Below are positions 20,678-31,737 of a DNA stretch of 64,000 nucleotides, one piece after another. The stretch lies in contig JAWQUS010000011.1 of NCBI GenBank assembly GCA_036365455.1, forward strand, positions 2,438,001 through 2,502,000, written 5' to 3'. Both the position numbers and the translations under genes were made by a program. This DNA is from Macrosoma leucophasiata (taxonomy: Eukaryota; Arthropoda; Insecta; Lepidoptera; Hedylidae). The stretch's first letter is position 1. Each line of letters starts with the position of its first letter. The notes under the pieces are model-generated. The model saw only the letters and a program-made list of their open reading frames with translations, did no database searches and had not been told where the DNA came from.

Positions 20678-20851
20678 TTTTTTTTATGTAATGGAAGTGG
20701 CAAACAAGCATGCAGTTCAGTTGATGTTCAGTGATGACTGCAGCCTATAGACACCCACGCAAATACCAAGGTCAAAATGCAGATGTGTTATTACTCACTC
20801 CTGAGGCCCAAGGTGTTATGTCTCTGTGATAGTTATTACGGGGCCATACAT
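20678..20851 (-). mobile_element. Family A retroposon (second subtype), 5'-truncated
   Basis: Starts with T8 (A tail in reverse), then TGTAATGGAAGTGGCAAAC, and runs to ATTACGGGGCCATACATT, where the microsatellite begins. Confidence 0.75.
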
Positions 20852-20865
20852 TGTGTGTGTGTAAA

Positions 20866-21028
20866 TAAAGAAAAAGAAAAGAAAAGAAAAGAAAAGAAAA
20901 GAAACGAAACGTAACGAAACGAAACGAAAAGAAAAGAAAAGAAAAGAAAAGAAAAGAAAAGAAAAGAAAAGAAAAGAAAAGAAAAGAAAAGAAAAGAAAA
21001 GAAAAGAAAAGAAAAGAAAAGAAAGAAA
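20866..21028. repeat. (GAAAA)n microsatellite, ~160 bp
   Basis: About 30 GAAAA units with a central GAAAC patch (20901-20930). It abuts a truncated family A copy. The minus-strand Phe/Ser-rich frame is its shadow. Confidence 0.95.
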
Positions 21029-21528
21029 ATATATATTTTTTTAATAAATGTGTTCCATTACTGTAAGTAGAAAACATTACTATAAGCCTCATGACTATAA
21101 GTAATATTTGCGTGGTTACCTTTATAATAATACTTCTGAGAATTTTCTATAAAACACTTCAAGAGCCGAAGTATCGTAAGCTCTTTGCTGAAAATTTCCC
21201 GGGAAGATTATTATGTACGCAATAGTTAATTCAAAGAAAGTTAAGTAGGCCGCTCTTTTATTATTTAATAGGTAGCTGAAATCGCTGGTGTGGGTGAGTC
21301 GTAGTCATACAAACGAGGTTAAACACCGTTCTAGATAGGGTTTATTCTAAAGGAACTTTCTTACGAAAATGTTGACTTCAGTTTTTTTTTGGTAATGTTG
21401 AAAGTACTTACCAAATAATACAGTTCACATTTTTTGTATTAGAAGATTAACAGTCTAGCAGACAGGCCAACTGATGGTAAGTTGTGAACGTCGTCTATAG
21501 ATACTAGGACTTTGCCCACGTACTATCA
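21029..21528. other. Unassigned sequence
   Basis: No gene or recognised repeat. Confidence 0.4.
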
Positions 21529-21536
21529 GCCCCGAA

Positions 21537-21821
21537 CATAGAGCAACACGGAGGGGAGTAGCCATAGCGTTCATTACCGATGCAAAACAGTCTGTAATTT
21601 TTTGCGGGGGGAAATATGTGTGACACACACACACTAAAAACTCGTCTATTACGACAAAACTCATACCTTGACTTTAACAAAATACATAGACAATTTCACG
21701 CACACATTTAAACATTTAAGCGATAGGCACAGGCACACTTGTGCTTGTACTTTGACGGAGGGCTAAGCCTGCATATGGCTACTCCCCTCCGGCCGGCCGC
21801 GGTGGCCCGTGTTGCTCTATG
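21537..21821. mobile_element. hAT-like MITE H1, 285 bp, perfect 8-bp TSD
   Basis: Ends CATAGAGCAACACGG and CCGTGTTGCTCTATG's longer right TIR (GGCCCGTGTTGCTCTATG) are inverted repeats. GCCCCGAA lies on both sides (21529-21536, 21822-21829). The left TIR is shortened by an internal deletion. Interior words GTCTGTAATTTTTTGCGG and TCTATTACGACAAAAC match the copies at 25719 and 32683. Confidence 0.9.
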
Positions 21822-21867
21822 GCCCCGAAGGATTCTTTTGATATACATTTTGAAGAACCCATATTAT

Positions 21868-22835
21868 AATGGTAGGAGAGCCCAGGATATTTCTGGATTT
21901 ACTCGACCGCATCAGATTAAGATATGGGAGATACCTTGAACCCTGTTGGTTATTTTCAATAAATATAAGGTTTGTTTATAGAGCAGCGCCCGAAGGGTAG
22001 CCCTTAAAACATTTAAAAAGTCGCTACGATCTTACTCATCGTCTGAATTTTGAATGGGAGCATTTTTTGGGCACATTTTACACACTCAGCATTCTATGTT
22101 AATGTTTGTTTGTTTGTTTGTTTGAACGCGTTAATCGCAGGAACTACGGCCGGAATGGAGTTTATAATAAGTCCCAAAAATATTAAATCCAAGCTTAAAA
22201 CATATTTTAATGAAAATTGTAAAGGGACGAATTGACCATTGTTAACCGTTTTGTTTAAATTTTATTTATTTTTAAGTAATTTGTTACAACAACGTAGAAC
22301 TAAAGTAGCATCGTTACAAACCTCTGTGGTTTTTTAGATGCACTGTTATTATTTGCCAAGTGTATGTTCTTTCTATATGATAGAAAAAAATAAAAAATAA
22401 AAAAATAGTAATAATATAATCAATGGAATACCGAGGGAAAACCTAAGAAGGAGCACTTTCTATAAAATTAAATAATGTGTCTATTCGAGTGGTTAACATA
22501 TCCGCTAACATATTAGAATGATAAATACTAATTTACCTACTCTTGACCCATGACGTTGATGCCGCATACTTTGCAAAAACATTTGATTCTTTCAAAAATG
22601 AAGGTGAAAAATTACTTAAGAATGTCAAATACTCCGAGAGAATGTAAAGTGAATCAAAGCTCCCATCCAACATTCTGACGATTTGGAAGCGAGGCAAACT
22701 TGCGGCGAAAGTCTTTTCGGGCTATATGTAAGTCTTAGATTTGGTGGAGGTAGGTATTGAACAGTAACAAGGTATCTCCTATCTTAATCTGACGCGCTGG
22801 AGTAGATTCAAAAATTTCCTCTTGGGCTCTTTTAC
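21868..22835. repeat. Inverted ~70-bp pair
   Basis: 21868-21945 and 22770-22835 are complementary (AAGGTATCTCCTATCTTAAT in the right copy). They could be ends of a decayed ~970-bp element, but no TSD was identified. Confidence 0.45.
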
Positions 22836-22945
22836 TATAGTTAATTCAATGTTTATATTATTATAATCAATGTAATACCGAGGGAATACCTCAGAAGGAG
22901 CACTTTCTATAAAATTAAGTAATATCTCTATTCGAGTAGTTATTT
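22411..22945 (+). repeat. Pair of ~80-bp direct repeats
   Basis: 22411-22494 and 22858-22943 share ATACCGAGGGAAAACCT, then GAAGGAGCACTTTCTATAAA. A (TTTG)n run lies just upstream at 22105-22124. Confidence 0.65.
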
Positions 22946-23027
22946 TTCTATGCTTGTTTTTTTCTATACAGTATCTGATATTGATAGGTCGGCTGCACCA
23001 GTAAATGTTTTTTTCTTTATTTATTGA

Positions 23028-23242
23028 ATACTAGTAACCCGCCCCGGCTTCGCGCGGTTGCAATGTTACCTACCCTCTCTTATTCATCTTAGCGTGATGT
23101 TATAAACCTGAAGCCTTCCTCGATAAATGAGCTATCTAACACTGACAAAAATGTTCAAATCGGAACAGTAGTTCCTGAGATTAGTGCGTTCAAGCAAACA
23201 AACAAATAAACAAACTCTTCAGCTTTATAATATTAGTATAGA
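23028..23242 (+). mobile_element. Dispersed repeat P, complete
   Basis: CTAGTAACCCGCCCCGGCTT to AATATTAGTATAGAT, with AACAAACAAATAAACAAAC before the end. Confidence 0.7.
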
Positions 23243-24229
23243 TGAACATTGGTACTATTTCTAATGTTCATATTTAATTCAATCCAATAATTTGAATGAA
23301 ATTTCATAAGTCCAGCGAACATTTAACTCATTAGTAATTCCGACTGTGAATCGAATGGTTTATGGCTAGATTGCAGTTTTGAATAAAACTAGCGGTTTTA
23401 TATCGATCAATTTCATTTTCCACTCGAAATTGGGTGTTTACTTACTAGACATAGACTTAACGCATCGCTCACTACCAATTCAACCATCGAATATCATTCG
23501 AACGATTCGAATGCCACTCGAATTATTTTCGAATAATTTGCGACTCACGAATTTGAATAATTGTAAACGCTTTTCTGGTGTTGGGTATAAACAAACGCGC
23601 AAACTTCACTGTTGAGCACACAGTATGTCCAGTCTATGAACGAAGAGTCACTCTATTTGACGGATGATATGATGTAGAAAATAGATAAAATTCTTTCTTT
23701 TTTTATGGTCCAAGAGATAGTGAACACTTCGAGTATCGGAACGCCTGTAAGCCTAGAATTTTTTCTTATTTACATTAGTAGTGGTGTTTCCATGACAACG
23801 GAAGTGTGTTTCCATGACGATAAAATTGTTAGGACGTATTTAATAAATTATGTATCGAGCGTAATGTAAATTGTACATCAATTAGCCTGCTATTGATATA
23901 CGATTGAGTTGCTCATTTGCAGTAAATAAATCATGATTTTCTTTAAATATCACTCAAAATAACACAGATAAAATAAATTGCTTGCTAGGCGATAATTTTT
24001 GTACTTAGCATGTTATGATTAATGCCTACAAAAATTTCTAGCCTTACAGGGCCAACGGTACTCGGAGGGTTCAGTATCTCTCCTACTTTTAGTGCTTTTG
24101 AAGCAAATCGAATGTGATTATTGGGCAGACAGAGACAGACAGAGAGTCGATGATCCTAAAAGGGTTTTGAAAAAAAACAGAATCCTAAAAAATGTGTTTT
24201 AGTGCCAGCAAACATAATATTTATCATCA
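23243..24229. other. Unassigned AT-rich sequence
   Basis: An open frame of 78 codons at 23379-23615 has no motif and sits in low-complexity TCGAA-rich sequence. No gene is called. Confidence 0.4.
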
Positions 24230-25126
24230 ATATAAAATCTCAGGTGCACCCTTTCATCTGTACTTAAAATATTAAAGCATCACATTTATGGAAAAAAATA
24301 TCATTGCCGTGAAATGCCGCTCGCGTGCTAAGGTAACATGTTTACGACTCGCGTGTTTCGTAATATTATAGAATTTATTATTTGCGTCGGAAAATTGACT
24401 GCGTATTTGAAATGGTTGTAAATATTGTGCAATATAAAATGGTATGCCATATTCTGGTTTGAAGTTGTGCAATAATTTATAAATGTGTACATATGAAAAT
24501 TATACGGAAATTAATATCTTAATGCTACAACACATTGCTACGCTTAAAGCTTGAGCTGTTTGGCCTCTATTTTGGCTATGTCGCTGCCATTTAGTGGTTA
24601 AAATTAATTACTTGCTCCTTCAAAATATTTCATTAGAGTTTTACCACCAAACAATTCAAGATCTCGGGGTTCACAGATGTAAGTTATTTAAAGAAACAAA
24701 TCAATAAATTTCATGTGTGTGATTCCCACCTCATCTTTATGAAATGTCACGTGCACTTTTCATTCGTACTTCAAAATATTAAAAGCATCACATCTGTGCA
24801 AAAAATATGATTTCCGTGAAATACCGCTCTCGTGCTAAGGTTACGTGTTTACGACTCGCGTGTTTCGTAAAGTTATGAAATTTATAACTTTCGTCGGGAA
24901 ATTGTCTGCGTATTGGCAATAGTACTATATTTTGTTTATTCACATAGCTATACGATGCTATTAGATATTTCGGTTTTAAGTAATGCAATAGCAATATATG
25001 TAATATAGGACAGTAATTGACGAAAGCACACGTAAGTATGAATGTAACATAAACGTTAAAGTATTACTGTAGAAGATTTTTTCTTTTACAATAAGCATTG
25101 ACAAACTTCAGGGAAAGTTATTATTA

Positions 25127-25447
25127 TTTTTTTTTTATGTAATGGGCGTGGCAAACAAGCATGCAGTTCACATTGATGTTAAGTGATGACTGCAGCCTAT
25201 AGAAACCCACATGAAGACCAAGGTCAAAATGCAGATGCGTTACCACTCCTGAGGCCTAAGGTGTTATGCCTCTGTGCCGGAAATTACAGGGCCGTATATT
25301 ACCACCTGACCGAAACACGATAGTGGCCGTACATTACCACCTGACCGAAACACGATAGTGCTGAACACTACCATTTAGCGGCAAGTATATTAGGTAATGC
25401 GGTGGTACCTACGCCCGCGACCTCCGTCACTGAAGCTCTACCACCAG
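25127..25447 (-). mobile_element. Family A retroposon with internal 35-bp tandem duplication
   Basis: Complete copy from the T run to CTCTACCACCAG. GGCCGTATATTACCACCTGA begins a 35-bp unit at 25290-25324 that is repeated at 25325-25359. A further 5'-half fragment lies at 25483-25553. Confidence 0.85.
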
Positions 25448-25635
25448 AAGAAAAAATTATTACCCAAACATTAATATTCTGAACACACCATTTAACGGCA
25501 AGTGAATTAGACAATTCAATGGTCCCTATGCTTTGAACTCCTTCACTGGAGCACTAGATTAGTAGTCAATCCAGGACTTCAGTTATTATACCAGTGAAAT
25601 AAATATCATCTATGGCTCCCTCACAGATACATATA

Positions 25636-26079
25636 CTTAAGGTTTCAGGGGTGGCAACGCATCTGCATTTTGACGTTGGTTTTTGTGTAAATGTTTATAG
25701 GCTGCAGTAATCACTTAACATAGAGCGGGCCACCGGCCGCCGTCCCAGACCGGAGGGGAGTAGCCATAGCGTTTATTTACCGATGCAAAAGTCTGTCATT
25801 TTTTGCGAGGGGAAATACGTGTGACACACACTCACACTACAAAAATCGTCTATTACTACGAAACTCACACCTTGACTTTCACGAAATACATAAACAATTT
25901 CACGCACACATTTCAATATCTGGGCGAGAGGCATAGTACCATTAAGTCTTGTACTTTGACGGAGTGGAAAGCCTGCATATGGCTCCCCTCCGGTCCGCCA
26001 CGACCGGAGGCCGGTGTTGCTCTATGTCACTTAACATCCAATTTGCATGCTTGTTTGCTACCTCCGTAACATTAAAAAA
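25636..26079 (+). mobile_element. Family A retroposon (3' half) split by MITE H1
   Basis: TCACTTAA is present once in an intact family copy. Here it occurs at 25711-25718 and again at 26027-26034, on the two sides of MITE H1. The copy ends CTCCGTAACATTAAAAAAA. Confidence 0.85.
25719..26026. mobile_element. hAT-like MITE H1 nested in a family A copy, 308 bp
   Basis: CATAGAGCGGGCCACCGGCC at the left and GGCCGGTGTTGCTCTATG at the right are TIRs (left with a 5-bp deletion). The 8-bp target duplication TCACTTAA is perfect. The 88-codon frame inside is not a gene. Confidence 0.92.
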
Positions 26080-26337
26080 ACTGACTTCCATCCAGTCTCT
26101 ATAAAATCTCAGACGCACAACCTTTCATTCGTACTCAGAAATATTAAAGCATCACATCTGTTCAAAAATATATTATTGCCGTAAAATACCGTTGCCGTGC
26201 TAAGGTTACATATTTACGACTCGCGTGTTTCGTAAAGCTATATAATTTACTGTTTTCGTCAGGATATTGACTACGTATTTAAAATGCTATTAAAAGAGAC
26301 TGGTAATATTCGGTCCAGCTTTATCGCACGGACACGA

Positions 26338-26599
26338 ATGCCAAACAAGCATGCAGAGCACATTGATATTAAGTGATGACTGCAGCCTATAGACACCCAA
26401 AGACCAAGGTCAGAACGCAGATGCGTTACCACTCCTGAGGCCTAAGGTGTTATGCCTCTGTGCCGGAAATCACAGGGCCGTACATTACCACCTGACCGAA
26501 ACACGATAGTTCTGAACACTATAATTTAGCGGTAAGTATATTAGGTAATGCGGTGGTGCCTACGCCCGCGAGCTCCGTCACTGGAGCTCTGCCACCAGG
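26338..26599 (-). mobile_element. Family A retroposon, near full length
   Basis: From CCAAACAAGCATGCAGAGCA to GAGCTCTGCCACCAG; the A tail is lost. Confidence 0.8.
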
Positions 26600-27782
26600 T
26601 GTTAAAAAAATGAGTACCTATTCACATTACTGATGTTATAGTGTATAGGTACCATATACAAAGTTCACACATTGAAATAACAAAAAGATTAAATTCACGT
26701 TGTTCCAGCGCCGAGCAACCTTTACTTGATCCGTAATAATCGAATAAATACCCAATCGATCTGCCCAAAACTAAGCACCCCCGAGATTTATTCATAGAGT
26801 AGTTTTAGAAACTTTGCTTTAAACCGAACTACGAACGTTTCTGTTTATCATCAAAGTGGAAATCCGAAATCCCTTAAGCCGAGTTGGAATCACAAAATAA
26901 ATAGCACCGACCGATTTGAAGAATTGAACCGTATCGCCAAATCATAAGGTCTAATACAGCAGCAACGCTTTTTGTTGGGTGGTAAATGTGAGGGAATCCG
27001 AATGGAAACTTTATTTTGAGAGCGACAATTGTACAACTAGGTTTTGCCAACTAATTGTTGAGATCAAAGTTTGGATCGCTTAGCGGCGACGTCAGATGTT
27101 TCGTTTTAATCTCGTTTCTGGTGTCGCTCGCGGTGTTTTGAATTGTTGATGACACCTTTTCGCTCGAGTGTTTTAAACTCAAGTTGTTAATCAAAAATAA
27201 CCTCGCTTCGTTTGCTGGATCGAACGTTTAAGGTCTTTCAGCTGTGGAAGAACTGGAGAGTCATTGGATTAATTTGTTTTCCTTGTATACTTTAAGTTGG
27301 ATTATAATTTTATTGAAGGTTACTTACATAGTAGGTAAAATCCTATATGGATTTTATGGTGAATCTTTTACTAACCGTTATATTTTATTTTCAACGAACA
27401 GATCAAGGAGTATTTAGTGGCAGATATATCATGGTTTATATTTTGTCACCACAACTCAATAAGTTTACCTACTACTATAAAATGATGCGCGAAAAAAATA
27501 CAGCGCGTAGGGAATATTTATTATTTTTCCAAGATTTTATTTCCCGTCTCTATCCACCTACTATTCACGCATAAGCGTGGATAGGTATATTGGTGCTAAA
27601 TAACAGCTATCTAGTAGGTACATTAGTACTAGAAAGCTGTAATTTGCTGTAATAGTCTACAAACTTAGCGGACAAACGGACAGACATGGCGAAACTATAA
27701 AAGTTCTTTAAAGGCTACAGAATTCTAAAAAAAATAATGGAAATTAGATCACTCAATAAAATGTAATACAAGGGCAAAGTGT
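26600..27782. other. Unassigned AT-rich sequence
   Basis: A 75-codon frame at 27347-27574 has no recognisable feature. No gene or repeat assigned. Confidence 0.4.
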
Positions 27783-27854
27783 AATTTAGCGGCAAGTAGA
27801 TTAGGTAATGCGGTGATGCATTCGCTCCGTCACTGGAGCTCTACCACCAGTAAA
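27783..27854 (-). mobile_element. Family A retroposon, 5' fragment
   Basis: TAATTTAGCGGCAAGTAGAT to CTCTACCACCAGTAAA. Confidence 0.7.
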
Positions 27855-28017
27855 ATGTTAGTTGGTAATGCTTGCAGTAGTAAAATTTTAGTAATGCCCT
27901 AGTTTCCATCTCGTAGAAGTTATACTCGAAGATCATTGCAAAAATTAAACCAAAAACAACTTTTGTGAAAATACAAATTTGAATTTTAATAAATCAATAG
28001 CCTCATCCAGATCCACA

Positions 28018-28383
28018 ACAGAAGGCGCGGCTTATGTAGATCGTAAGCGATATAGTCAGTTAAGTAATGCGGGTGCGGTCGGGTGTGTGATGGGTGACCG
28101 CTAGTGGCAAATGAATATGCGCGTTTCCGTGCTTCGGGGGGCACGTTAAGCCGTCGGTCCCGGTTGCTATCGATAAATAGCAGTCGTTAAACTTTGTCGG
28201 AGGCTTTATGGGCGGTTTTGAAAACATCCGATCCGACAGTGGGTTGGCCACTAACTCGTATCTCCACCAACCCGCATTGGAGCAGCGTGGTGGAGTAAGC
28301 TCCAGGCCTCCCCCTAAAAAGGAGAGAGACTCTTGCCCAGGTGTGGGACTTATAATGGGTTGCCATTATTATTATTATTATAA
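28018..28383 (+). mobile_element. LINE/SINE 3' end family E with (ATT)n tail
   Basis: GTAGATCGTAAGCGATATAG, GGTCGGGTGTGTGATGGGTG, GGCTTTATGGGCGGTTTTGA, then GTGGGACTTATAATGGGTTG and (ATT)n. Target duplications are not obvious. Confidence 0.75.
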
Positions 28384-28849
28384 TAGCCTCATCCTATTTT
28401 CATCAACACCGTGAAACGGCATCAAAACCAATTCTCCGCCAAAACAAATTCGACATAAATACGCAAATGAAGCGACAAAATAAAACCAAACCAACCCAGG
28501 GTCATGATTTACGCACCCCACATTTTTTATCTCGCCGACAATAATTTTTATCATAACTATCACAACCATGCGAATGCCCAGGGGACTGGTATGGTCTAAT
28601 TATGATAATCGAGCCATTGTTTACACGAATAGCTCGCGTTTTTGTAAACACGCCCATTTCCAACACTGTGCGTGAAACAAGCATATTATTATGGTGAAAA
28701 GGGGCCAATATGATCATGTTTTTTCAGTATTATCGTACTAATGTATTATCATAGGTATTATCATAGGTTTATATCGAGTAATAATAAAATAAAATAAGTT
28801 AATTGAGTATCATTATCACGGATGGGCAGCGTCCGGGAAGCTACCATAT
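28384..28849. other. Unassigned sequence
   Basis: Overlapping short frames here have no motif. No gene called. Confidence 0.35.
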
Positions 28850-29056
28850 ATCTTCTCGTCCAAATTAACCGCAGTGTCTGAAGAAGGTCTTTGACCAGTG
28901 TGTGTGGGCAGGGTACATAGCTCGCAGAACTGACGGCTGTTGGGGCAGAAAAGTTTTAGAGTGGCGACCACGTACCGGAAAACGAAGCGTAGGCAGGCCC
29001 CCCACGAGGTGGACCGACAACCTAGTGAAGGTCTCCCCTGGTATTGCAAATGTTCA
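28850..29056 (+). pseudogene. RTE-type LINE C-terminal fragment
   Basis: The plus strand reads RTDGCWGRKVLEWRPRTGKR followed by SVGRPPTRWTDNLVKV. This is the conserved post-reverse-transcriptase block of LINE polyproteins common in Lepidoptera. The frame is broken upstream; no reverse transcriptase core is present. Confidence 0.8.
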
Positions 29057-29167
29057 TAGGGGACGGTGACCCCTTTCCATCAGGTAGCTCGTTTGCTTGT
29101 CTCTCAAACTTCAGACATAAAAAAAAATGTCAATCATAGTAAATAAATGTAGATTATGTTATTATTA

Positions 29168-29560
29168 ACAAAATTCTCGGGGTTTTGGCGGGAACCTTGA
29201 AAGAGGAGGTGTTCTTATTTTATTTTATTTTTTTGGTACGAAAAAAATAAAATAAACTCAAGTTATATTAAATGAAGTATTTTGATTAATATAGGCTTAT
29301 TACAGTGGCCGTGTATAGTGAAATAGAGTAACAGTGCGAAAACACGTCCTTTTGGGTTGCCTCCAAAACTTCATTGTAAATGTTTGGGTAAAGTAGCCAT
29401 CGCTTTACACAAATTACTTACTGTGTCTGACTAACGGACTGATAAATGGATTGACTGACTCTGACTTTTATGCTGCTTATTTCGAATATATACGATACCA
29501 AATATCGTTTTACTTGACACTGGCAATATGCGTAATAGCGATGCCATAATATAAAAAAAA
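29168..29560 (+). repeat. Dispersed ~390-bp repeat, copy 1
   Basis: TTTTGGCGGGAACCTTGAAAG to TGCGTAATAGCGATGCCATA. An inverted copy lies at 42680-43060 and a partial direct one at 55130-55350. It contains TGACTGACT runs and no frame. Confidence 0.7.
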
Positions 29561-29999
29561 AAACATAATTCTCAATAAAGTTGTCTTATTATTGAACAAA
29601 AAAAGTAATATCCACAGGTTTAGCATACCATCATGTTTCAAGCGTGAAGCACCAAGATCGCTTCCAATATCAAACTCCCGAACGCACAATGGCGCCTTTA
29701 ATTTCGTACGACTTGTACAAACTTTCCCACATTCGATAAGAGTGAAGGCAAACAAGTTTATAAATTAAATCGAGAAGTTTCTGTGTTGCGGAATCAGGCG
29801 CCCCTTGTGTTCGGTAAATATGGATATCGGGTACGCTTCCTTTAGGGATCCCTTGCCTGTGTAAATAATGACCTTTTCTCCATATTTTATAATGGAAACT
29901 TTTCATCCATAGACTTTTAGTGGTTTCGAGCATTTAAGCTCTTCGCAGTACCTTATCAGTCTGCCGTGTTTTATGTCATTCAGTTTATCTCATCTATCT
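29561..29999. other. Unassigned sequence with overlapping minus-strand frames
   Basis: Two overlapping frames (29510-29755, 29670-29933) could be a decayed coding repeat, but I recognise no motif. Confidence 0.3.
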
Positions 30000-30234
30000 G
30001 GCGCTAAATGGTAGTTGTGTTAATGTTTATCACTATAGCGTTCTGGTTAGATGGATTACCATCTCACACTAATGTATGGCCCCGTAATAACTATCACGGA
30101 GACATAAGAACTATCTCAGAAGTGGCAACGTATTTGCGTTTGACCTCTGGTTTTTGAGTAGATGTCAATAGACTGCAGTCATCACTTAACATCCATGGGA
30201 CCTGCAGTTGTCTGCCACCTTCGTAACATATAAG
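30000..30234 (+). mobile_element. Family A retroposon (second subtype), 5'-truncated
   Basis: Starts GCGCTAAATGGTAGTTGTG and ends TTCGTAACATATAAGG. It forms a tail-to-tail pair with the next copy. Confidence 0.7.
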
Positions 30235-30235
30235 G

Positions 30236-30496
30236 AAATGTGTCAAACAAGCATGCAGTCCTTATGGGAAGTCCAATAATACTGTAGTCTACAGATATCT
30301 ACACAAAAGCTAGAAATAAAATTCAGATTTGTTGCCCCTCTGACGGCTTATTTATTTTGCCTGTGTAATAGTTATTTTAAGGCCTTACATTATCATCTAA
30401 CCGGAATACGATATATTGCAAACTAATTGAGGTAGATAGTGTTTAGAGGTGATGCTTACGCCTTCGAGCTCCAACACTAAAACTTTATCACCAGTT
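30236..30496 (-). mobile_element. Family A retroposon (second subtype), diverged
   Basis: From GTGTCAAACAAGCATGCAG to ACTTTATCACCAG; about 260 bp and strongly diverged. Confidence 0.65.
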
Positions 30497-31004
30497 ATCA
30501 TCATCGCCATCACAGCTGAAAGACGTTCACTGCTGCTGCTTAAAATAGTATTGCGTCATTAGTGGAAAATATGCCATAATACGCATGGTTCGTCAAGTGT
30601 TAAATTTGTCAACAATTTCAATGACATTTTAAAGAACCGTTTCACACTAATCACACGTCAAGCTTGTCCGAGCTACAGAACCCGAAGCGAAGTTGAAGTC
30701 CAATGCACAATCAACGCATATTCACGCCTGCGTTGAGGGACGACTAAGTTACAAATTCAGTCAGAACTCGCGGACAAGTTCCCAAGTCCTCCATTTGACA
30801 TATCCTAACTCAATAACGCCACTCCTGGTTACGTATGTAATATACTGGGAGATTTGTATGATTTATATCAAGGAGTATATGTGTGGTATGTTTGGAGTAT
30901 TTTTTTAAGGTATTATAGATAGTGACAATAAGTGTGCAGTTCAAACTGATAATAATAGAATAATGTAGTCTTTAAACATGTATTGTCCGGGTTTTTTATA
31001 GTGT

Positions 31005-31050
31005 AATACGGCTATTTGAAGCGCAATAGTGCGCTTCAAATAGCCGTATT
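31005..31050. repeat. Perfect 21-bp hairpin with 4-nt loop
   Basis: AATACGGCTATTTGAAGCGC(A) and its exact complement enclose ATAG. Confidence 0.9.
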
Positions 31051-31247
31051 TGATAGCTTAACATAGTAGGTACTGCAACACCACAACATTAGTCCTAACG
31101 CGCGGGCCGCACTATTGGCTTGGCTTCAAACCTATGAGTAGGTAAGTACGTAGCCCATATTAAAGTATTTGAGTTTATTTTTCGCTTTTTAGTGTTTTTG
31201 TCTATTCAGTTTTGAATGTTTTTTTGAAGGCGGTTTTTTTTAATTAA

Positions 31248-31290
31248 AAAAAAAAAGATCCGGACGAATTGAGAACCTCCTCCTTTTAGC
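31248..31290 (-). repeat. Dispersed repeat Q fragment (ACCGACTT / GAGGTTCTCAATTCG type)
   Basis: GATCCGGACGAATTGAGAACCTCCTCCTTTT is the reverse form of a repeat also at 32325-32375, 36588-36682, 43187-43290 and, diverged, 57448-57560. Confidence 0.65.
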
Positions 31291-31321
31291 AGATAGCAGT
31301 TTTCGAAACTGCTATCTGCTA
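31287..31321. repeat. Perfect 16-bp hairpin with 3-nt loop
   Basis: TAGCAGATAGCAGTTT-TCG-AAACTGCTATCTGCTA. Confidence 0.9.
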
Positions 31322-31383
31322 TCTAACTATCTATTCCAGTAGCTGGTTTTAAGGCAGTCAAGCAACAGGCAAATTTAAAGTGT

Positions 31384-31733
31384 AGTGATATTATCATCAT
31401 CACTTTAATCATCATCACCTCAATCATCGTCACCTCCATCATCATCACCTCCATCATTATCATCTCCATCATCATCACCTCCACCATCACCTTCATCATT
31501 ATCATCTCCATCATCATGACCCCCATCATCATCATCACCTTGATCATCATCTCCTCCATCATCATCCCCTCCATCATAATCATCTTCATCATCACCTCTG
31601 TCATTTTCATCTCCATCATCATCACCTCCACCGTCATCACCATCATCATCACCATGGTCATCATCACGTCTCATCATTAGCACCTCTATCAACATCATCA
31701 CCTCCATCATCATCACCTCCATCATCATCTCCT
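31384..31733. repeat. (ATCATCATCACCTCC)n low-complexity tract
   Basis: About 350 bp of imperfect CATCATCACCTCCATCAT units. Read in reverse it gives Met-rich or Asp/Gly-rich open frames with no real gene signal. Confidence 0.9.
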
Positions 31734-31737
31734 TACA

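Larger units (their letters stand above)
24230..26296 (+). repeat. Three diverged direct copies of a ~200-250 bp segment
   Basis: 24230-24480, 24735-24990 and 26098-26296 share AATATTAAAGCATCACAT, GTGCTAAGGTTACRTGTTTA and CGACTCGCGTGTTTCGTAA. The minus-strand frames at 24272-24472 and 24788-24994 contain similar peptides only because the DNA is repeated, and they are not conserved over their length. Confidence 0.8.

Noticed and set aside
20772..21092. Phe/Ser-rich 106-codon frame
   Set aside because: Reverse reading of the (GAAAA)n microsatellite.
31323..31728. Met-rich and Asp/Gly-rich open frames
   Set aside because: They are readings of the CATCATCACCTCC simple repeat in two frames; no codon bias or motif.
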